A stretch of 10,656 nt of DNA from JAGMXM01 sp964458325 (GTDB taxonomy: Bacteria; Verrucomicrobiota; Verrucomicrobiia; Limisphaerales; UBA1319), in contig CAYWIM010000118.1 in NCBI GenBank assembly GCA_964458325.1, forward strand, positions 1 to 10,656, in the 5' to 3' direction. Both the position numbers and the translations under genes were made by a program. How positions within the stretch are numbered: the first letter of the stretch is position 1; every line of letters starts with the position of its first letter. The notes below the pieces were generated by a model. The model searched no databases. It saw only the letters and a program-made list of their open reading frames with translations, and was not told where the DNA came from. Shown here in pieces: positions 7,096-10,656 of this stretch.

Positions 7096-7533
7096 TCAAT
7101 CCCCCGAGATGGCAGGCATCTTCTTGTTCGGAAGGACGATCTGTTTGAGAGTTTTGGCCGGGATCGCTGAGAAATGCGGATCGCGATGGACGAGCGTGGC
7201 CCCTTGCACCTTTGCGGTGGCGGCAATCAGGGCATCGGCATTGGGAAGCCGGCGGCCAGTTCCGCGGCGGAGGTCACAGGCAGCGATCGCCATTTCCTTG
7301 GTGACAGGCAGTGGCGTGTCCAGAAGCGCAGCATAGCAAGCAAGGATTTCCTGTCGGTCCTTGGCATCGGGATGGACTTCCTCGAGCCTGACCTGGAACT
7401 CAAACCAAGTCATGACGCTGATCCGAACCTCGCCGGGGAATTGTTCCAGGATGCTTTCGACCGTCTCACAGCCTGGCTCTTCCAAGCAGTGAGCGAAAAG
7501 CGCGGAGGTATCGAGCAGGAACGGAGGTGTCAT
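7096..7533 (-). CDS. vapC: VapC-type PIN-domain ribonuclease toxin
   Basis: This 145-residue protein is a single PIN domain. VapC toxins are Mg-dependent endoribonucleases that stop translation by cutting tRNA or rRNA when the antitoxin is lost. The acidic catalytic residues are all present: D8 (LLDTSAL), E45 (WFEFQVRLEE), D100 (NADALIAATA) and D118 (HRDPHF). The toxin therefore looks intact. ATG 7531-7533 overlaps the antitoxin TGA as ATGA, the usual antitoxin-first, translationally coupled layout, which sets the start. The target RNA cannot be told from the sequence. Confidence 0.88.
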   Translation of the reverse strand: MTPPFLLDTSALFAHCLEEPGCETVESILEQFPGEVRISVMTWFEFQVRLEEVHPDAKDRQEILACYAALLDTPLPVTKEMAIAACDLRRGTGRRLPNADALIAATAKVQGATLVHRDPHFSAIPAKTLKQIVLPNKKMPAISGD

Positions 7534-7799
7534 TGAAGCGCGCCCCGCCGCGCTTGATCATCCTCTTCACGCCACTGAACGAACTCGGCAACATCATCCA
7601 CGCCCGGACGTTGGGCCTTGCGCCCCAGCTCGCGGATGCGTTCGAGCATCTGCTTGCGCGTGGGCTTGATGGTGATCGTGATCCGATTCGGCCGATCGCC
7701 CACCGCCCACTCGAACCGCGCCCCTGGCGCCAAGCCCAGCTTCTTGGTGATTTCGGCTGGGACGGTGATTTGGTTCTTGCCGGTCAAGGTTGTGATCAT
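7530..7799 (-). CDS. vapB: VapB-type antitoxin with AbrB/SpoVT DNA-binding domain
   Basis: This 89-residue protein carries an N-terminal swapped-hairpin AbrB/MazE-type domain (about 1-46: MITTLTGKNQITVPAEITKKLGLAPGAR pattern) that binds operator DNA as a dimer. Its C-terminal tail (about 47-89, charged and helical) should wrap around and block the PIN toxin. It is encoded first, with the toxin start overlapping its stop. A short-spaced AAGGA (7802-7806 on the minus strand) precedes the ATG at 7797-7799. The TA complex very probably represses its own promoter through the inverted repeat described separately. Confidence 0.87.
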   Translation of the reverse strand: MITTLTGKNQITVPAEITKKLGLAPGARFEWAVGDRPNRITITIKPTRKQMLERIRELGRKAQRPGVDDVAEFVQWREEDDQARRGALQ

Positions 7800-7802
7800 A
7801 TT

Positions 7803-7824
7803 CCTTGAATATCATCGATCAAGG
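7803..7824. promoter_or_regulatory. Operator candidate for VapBC autoregulation
   Basis: A perfect inverted repeat CCTTGA (7803-7808) and TCAAGG (7819-7824) is separated by 10 bp. It covers the proposed -10 of the vapBC promoter and overlaps the AAGGA before the antitoxin start. Palindromes with this placement are the usual binding sites of AbrB-type antitoxin complexes. Occupation would block transcription initiation. Confidence 0.5.
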
Positions 7825-7839
7825 GCATGTCAATGTCAA
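7811..7839 (-). promoter_or_regulatory. vapBC promoter candidate
   Basis: Two TTGACA hexamers lie in tandem on the minus strand (7834-7839 and 7828-7833). The outer one has a -10-like GATGAT (7811-7816, four of six) at 17 bp. The perfect -35 and the overlap with the inverted repeat make this the best promoter in the window. The leader would be very short. Confidence 0.5.
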
Positions 7840-7897
7840 GTATCCGGCCCTGTCCTGCACGTGGCCGTTGTCCCCGGCGCACCTCGCCACGGAAGGA

Positions 7898-9481
7898 TCA
7901 AGGTGGCAACAGCCCCGGCGCTCGAGCGGGAGCAACGACGATGGCGCGGCGGTCGAGCCAGCCTTGCTGGCGGCAGACGGTCGCATGACAGCGGTATTCG
8001 CACAGGCCGCATCCGACGCAGGCATCTTCGACAACGAAAGGCGCCTGGATCGATCTCATGGCTTCGAGGTCGTCGGGCCCGATCGCACCGGGGGGCACGT
8101 CGCCCAAATCGAGCTCGATGCGCCGCATCTCGATGGCCCGGTAACCCGCCGCCTGGCATTCGTCGTAGCAGAGCTGGCATTCGCGTTCGCCCCGATGCGG
8201 CAGGCAGAGGCTGACATCGAGACGAGCCACGCCCAGCTGCCACCGGCGCTTGGCTTCGAGCGTGAGCGGTTGGATGGCGCCCGTGGGGCAGACCCGCGTG
8301 CAGAAGTTGCAGTCTGGATGGCATCCGGCCTGGGTCGGAGTGACCACGGGCGTCCACCAGGAATCGATTCCCGCGGCCAGATCGGCCGGCTGCAGAACCG
8401 AGCCCGGGCAGACCTTGAAACATTCGCCGCAGCGCACGCATAACGCCAGAAACTGGTCTTCGGGGACGGTGCCGGGCGGACGGAGCGGCGGATCGGCTGG
8501 CCTTCCGCTTGTTCGAATGGCGACCGCGGATGCTGCGCCGCCCGCCACCGACACGACCCAGGCTCGCCTCGAAAACGATGGAGATCCCGCTGTCGATGCC
8601 TGGAGGCCATCGGGATCGGTTTTGGGGCGGGACATTCCGAATTCGATCGATCCGGTGGGACAAGCGCGCGCGCAGGCCTGGCAACAGGCGCAATCGAGGA
8701 GCCGCGCGGCCGCATCTTGCCGGATGGCGTCGAATGGGCAATGCGCGGCGCACTGGCCGCACTGGCGGCAGGTATCGCGCACGCGGCGCCGCTCGAGCCG
8801 GAAAAAGGAGGCCAGCGAGATCAGGGCGCCTGACGGGCATGCGTATCGGCACCAGAACCGCGGAGCCGCCATTCCCAGCAGCAGAATCGCCAGCAGCAGA
8901 GCTGCGGCGGCGCCGGCTGCCACGGTGAACGGCCCCGCCAATTCCCAGCTCTTCACCACCCCCACCTGCGCCCGCCCGGCCGAGAACATGAGTCCTCGAG
9001 TCAATATCGAGAGCGGCGCAACCCAGCCGGCCAGCATCACCCCCAGAGCGGCAGCGGCCAGGACCGCAGCCAGCAGATAGAACCGCAGATGCCGCCAGCC
9101 GCCTGCCCCGCGCAGACGCCTACCCGGAATCCACCGTCCGATGCAAACATCGAAGCCATCCTGCAGCGTTCCCAGAGGGCACACGTAGCCGCAAAAGGCC
9201 CGCGGCAGGACCACGCCCGCCGCCAATACCAGAACCGCAATCGGCAAGGCCGGATTCAGGTCGCGGGCGGCCAGGGCGGCAGCAACCCCGATCAATGGAT
9301 CCAGCCAAAGAAACAGCTCGAATGGCAGCCATTCTCGAGCGGCTTGGGCGGATGCATGAATCGGATCGGTGTACGGCCATGCAAATCCGAAAAACAGCAG
9401 GACAAACAGCGACAGGCTCAGGACTTGAATCCCGCGACGGATCCGGATGCGCCGCGCGGCGCGCGCCGATTGCGTGGTCAT
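7898..9481 (-). CDS. NapH-NapG-like fused membrane polyferredoxin
   Basis: The 527-residue protein is an integral-membrane Fe-S electron carrier. The N-terminal NapH/CcoG-like part has hydrophobic segments near 17-35, 60-93, 133-160 and 182-204. It carries the two CxxxCP motifs CGYVCP (98-102) and CRYACP (211-216), then two ferredoxin-type clusters (C238, C241, C244, C248; C264-C274 region). A second hydrophobic stretch (302-321) opens with SRRAW, like the twin-arginine signal of NapG/MauM ferredoxins. A NapG-like part with four cysteine groups follows (C348-C358, C387-C398, C426-C442, C488-C498). In nitrate-reduction systems NapH and NapG are separate and pass quinol electrons to a periplasmic enzyme. 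ATG 9479-9481 overlaps the TGA of the FMN-protein gene as ATGA, which fixes the start; 18 further in-frame codons upstream are rejected. There is no Shine-Dalgarno, so translation probably depends on the upstream gene. No terminal reductase is encoded nearby. Confidence 0.85.
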   Translation of the reverse strand: MTTQSARAARRIRIRRGIQVLSLSLFVLLFFGFAWPYTDPIHASAQAAREWLPFELFLWLDPLIGVAAALAARDLNPALPIAVLVLAAGVVLPRAFCGYVCPLGTLQDGFDVCIGRWIPGRRLRGAGGWRHLRFYLLAAVLAAAALGVMLAGWVAPLSILTRGLMFSAGRAQVGVVKSWELAGPFTVAAGAAAALLLAILLLGMAAPRFWCRYACPSGALISLASFFRLERRRVRDTCRQCGQCAAHCPFDAIRQDAAARLLDCACCQACARACPTGSIEFGMSRPKTDPDGLQASTAGSPSFSRRAWVVSVAGGAASAVAIRTSGRPADPPLRPPGTVPEDQFLALCVRCGECFKVCPGSVLQPADLAAGIDSWWTPVVTPTQAGCHPDCNFCTRVCPTGAIQPLTLEAKRRWQLGVARLDVSLCLPHRGERECQLCYDECQAAGYRAIEMRRIELDLGDVPPGAIGPDDLEAMRSIQAPFVVEDACVGCGLCEYRCHATVCRQQGWLDRRAIVVAPARAPGLLPP

Positions 9482-10473
9482 TGCCAGCCGGCTATGGCGA
9501 GCGCGCGATACGTGGCCTCGATGATTCCCTGGCATGTCACCGTGGCGCCGGTCACGCCGTCCACGGAAAGGCTCTGACGCTCGAGTATCCGCTCGGGGAT
9601 GATCCGAGTCGCGCCGAGCTCGATCTTTTCCTGATGATCGACGTCGATCGATGCGATCCGGCCGCCCAGGACGCGGATTCGGACCTGGATGTCCCCCTGA
9701 TCGCTATAGCCGATCGACCGGCCGGAATACGCGCCGTCGCGGAGCCGCGCGGCGCCCAGAGATGCCATCGTCATCAGGCGCAGCTTCGCATGCACCTGGG
9801 CCGCCTTGCGCGGCAAGAGATGCCGGCCATACGGCTGGTCCGAGATCCCATAGAGCCGGGCGGCCTCGAGATAATGCTCGCGGGCTCGCGATGCCTGGCC
9901 CATCTGCCCGTAGAGATCGCCGAGCTGATTGTGGATGTTGGCCTGGTTGGTGATACGCCACGGCGCGGGCGGCAGATCGCGGGATGCCTGTTCGAGCGCC
10001 GCCTGAGCCGCTGCATAATCCCCGAAGTGGGCCAGGCAGGATGCGTAGCAGAGGTAGGCATGCGTGGAACCCTGGCCCCGCTGGCGCTCGAGGTAGGGCG
10101 GATACTCGCGCAATGCCCAGCCGTAGTTGCCGCTCATGAACAGGTACATCGGCAGCTCATGGCCGTCCCCGATGTCACCCTTTCGAGCGTAAAGCCATGT
10201 CAGCTTCACGCCCTGCCGGACCTGCGATTCATCGAGCGCCAGCAAACGCCGGATCTCGATCCGCGCCTCTTTCCATGGCCGGTTCAAATCCCACTCGACG
10301 GGTGTGGACTCGATCCAGTCCGGCGGCAGCTTCAGGCTGGCTACGACTTCCGCGGCCGACCGCTGCACCGACGCATCCGCAACAGCAGCGGCTTCGCAAT
10401 CGATCACCGCACATGCGCACAACACCCCCAACAGTCGCACCCCCGCCGCCATCTCCGCTCGAACTGATTTCAT
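9478..10473 (-). CDS. Exported TPR protein with C-terminal covalent FMN-binding domain
   Basis: The predicted protein has 331 residues. An N-terminal signal peptide (about 1-32, core GVRLLGVLCACAVI) sends it out of the cytoplasm; LCAC near 18-21 is a poor lipobox, so lipidation is uncertain. TPR-like helices fill about 105-210 (repeated GDY/GDLYGQMGQ turns with A-rich helices). An FMN_bind domain spans about 245-326 and ends in DGVTGATVT (305-313). T313 is the expected site of FMN attachment by ApbE, as in NqrC, RnfG and NosR. The role inferred is extracytoplasmic one- or two-electron transfer with the polyferredoxin, whose ATG overlaps this stop. The reading frame stays open to the window's right edge, but the signal peptide starts at ATG 10471-10473 and the upstream part is palindromic repeat, so that start is chosen. 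It has no Shine-Dalgarno. ApbE must act in trans. Confidence 0.8.
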   Translation of the reverse strand: MKSVRAEMAAGVRLLGVLCACAVIDCEAAAVADASVQRSAAEVVASLKLPPDWIESTPVEWDLNRPWKEARIEIRRLLALDESQVRQGVKLTWLYARKGDIGDGHELPMYLFMSGNYGWALREYPPYLERQRGQGSTHAYLCYASCLAHFGDYAAAQAALEQASRDLPPAPWRITNQANIHNQLGDLYGQMGQASRAREHYLEAARLYGISDQPYGRHLLPRKAAQVHAKLRLMTMASLGAARLRDGAYSGRSIGYSDQGDIQVRIRVLGGRIASIDVDHQEKIELGATRIIPERILERQSLSVDGVTGATVTCQGIIEATYRALAIAGWQ

Positions 10474-10479
10474 TTCATC

Positions 10480-10508
10480 ATGATGCAAAGAAAGCACCGG
10501 TGGTTCAA
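10480..10508 (-). promoter_or_regulatory. Promoter candidate for the FMN/polyferredoxin operon
   Basis: The minus strand has TTGAAC (10503-10508, four of six) and, 17 bp on, CATCAT (10480-10485, four of six), which ends 6 nt before the ATG. This again implies a leaderless message. The match to consensus is modest. Confidence 0.3.
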
Positions 10509-10537
10509 GGGCGCGATTCAGACTGGCAGCCAGCAAA

Positions 10538-10609
10538 GCGGATTGAAATCCGCGCTCCGAACAGTCGGCTTTCGGCTTGCAAGGTAGGGCGCGCGCTCCG
10601 CCGCGCGCC
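10538..10609. repeat. Composite palindromic element, dispersed-repeat candidate
   Basis: Two perfect hairpins lie close together: GCGGATT-GA-AATCCGC (10538-10553) and GGCGCGCG-CTCCGC-CGCGCGCC (10588-10609). The 34 bp between them include a short tandem (CGGCTTTCGGCTT). The element sits upstream of the redox operon in otherwise gene-free DNA. Similar 'ATTTCAATCC' and GC-rich palindromes occur as interspersed repeats in some Verrucomicrobiota as far as I recall, but I could not check this. Bases 10610-10656 show nothing recognisable. Confidence 0.5.
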
Positions 10610-10656
10610 GGACGGTTAATCCCCTGCTCACCAATCGAGCTATTGGCATCTTGTTC

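Noticed and set aside
9482..9535. Extended start of the polyferredoxin at 9535.
   Set aside because: The inner ATG forms an ATGA overlap with the upstream gene and the extra 18 residues add no recognisable feature.
9295..10467. Plus-strand open frame of 390 codons opposite the FMN protein.
   Set aside because: The opposite strand carries a signal peptide, TPR helices and an FMN motif. This frame has no recognisable feature.
10474..10656. Continuation of the FMN-protein frame to the right edge, as if the gene began outside the window.
   Set aside because: The frame is open but crosses two perfect palindromes, while the signal peptide begins at 10473.
1..10656. CRISPR array, tRNA, rRNA, transposase or phage genes.
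   Set aside because: No regularly spaced direct repeats, cloverleaf, rRNA-like segment or mobile-element protein was seen on either strand.

Overview
The window is GC-rich (roughly the low-to-mid 60s percent by eye, not computed) and gene-dense. Except for one gene at the left end, everything is coded on the minus strand. The best guess for the source is a heterotrophic member of Verrucomicrobiota or a relative in the PVC group. The main support is a large secreted protein joining a seven-motif FG-GAP propeller, a DUF1080-type LamG-like domain, FN3 and a second LamG-like domain, next to a tail with the EASTNLxxW ... RFYR module I associate with that phylum. This taxonomic call is inference; there is no rRNA gene in the window.

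Layout, left to right. (1) 1-212: a perfect 12-bp hairpin and a promoter-like region. (2) 213-971 (+): an exported metallo-beta-lactamase-fold hydrolase of the UlaG-like type. (3) 972-3313 (-): a two-gene operon. The upstream gene is an aldehyde dehydrogenase with the signature of alpha-ketoglutaric semialdehyde dehydrogenases; the downstream gene is an FAH-superfamily protein resembling 2-keto-3-deoxy-pentonate dehydratase. Together they would turn a 2-keto-3-deoxy-pentonate into alpha-ketoglutarate semialdehyde and then alpha-ketoglutarate, the end of a Weimberg-type oxidative sugar pathway. The hydrolase gene and this operon converge with stop codons that touch. (4) 3484-7007 (-): a large secreted FG-GAP/DUF1080/FN3/LamG protein whose frame breaks a few residues into an Ig-like domain. 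The remnant downstream continues in another frame from the middle of a CBM96/DNRLRE-like domain. This looks like an out-of-frame internal deletion. (5) 7096-7799 (-): a VapBC toxin-antitoxin pair with an ATGA overlap, a good promoter and an inverted-repeat operator candidate. (6) 7898-10473 (-): a two-gene redox operon. It encodes an exported TPR protein ending in an FMN-binding domain with the covalent flavinylation motif, and a membrane polyferredoxin that looks like a NapH-NapG fusion. The genes overlap by ATGA. (7) 10474-10656: a non-coding region with two perfect palindromes that looks like a dispersed repeat.

The redox operon is the most interesting system here. A quinol- or cytosol-side donor could feed electrons through the NapH-like membrane Fe-S part and the NapG-like ferredoxin domains to a flavin covalently bound on the TPR protein outside the cytoplasm, a NosR-like arrangement built from different parts. 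No terminal reductase and no ApbE flavin transferase gene lies in the window, so the acceptor is unknown. A second cross-cutting pattern is that three unrelated genes have promoter-like hexamer pairs whose -10 ends only 6-7 nt before the ATG. This suggests leaderless transcripts.
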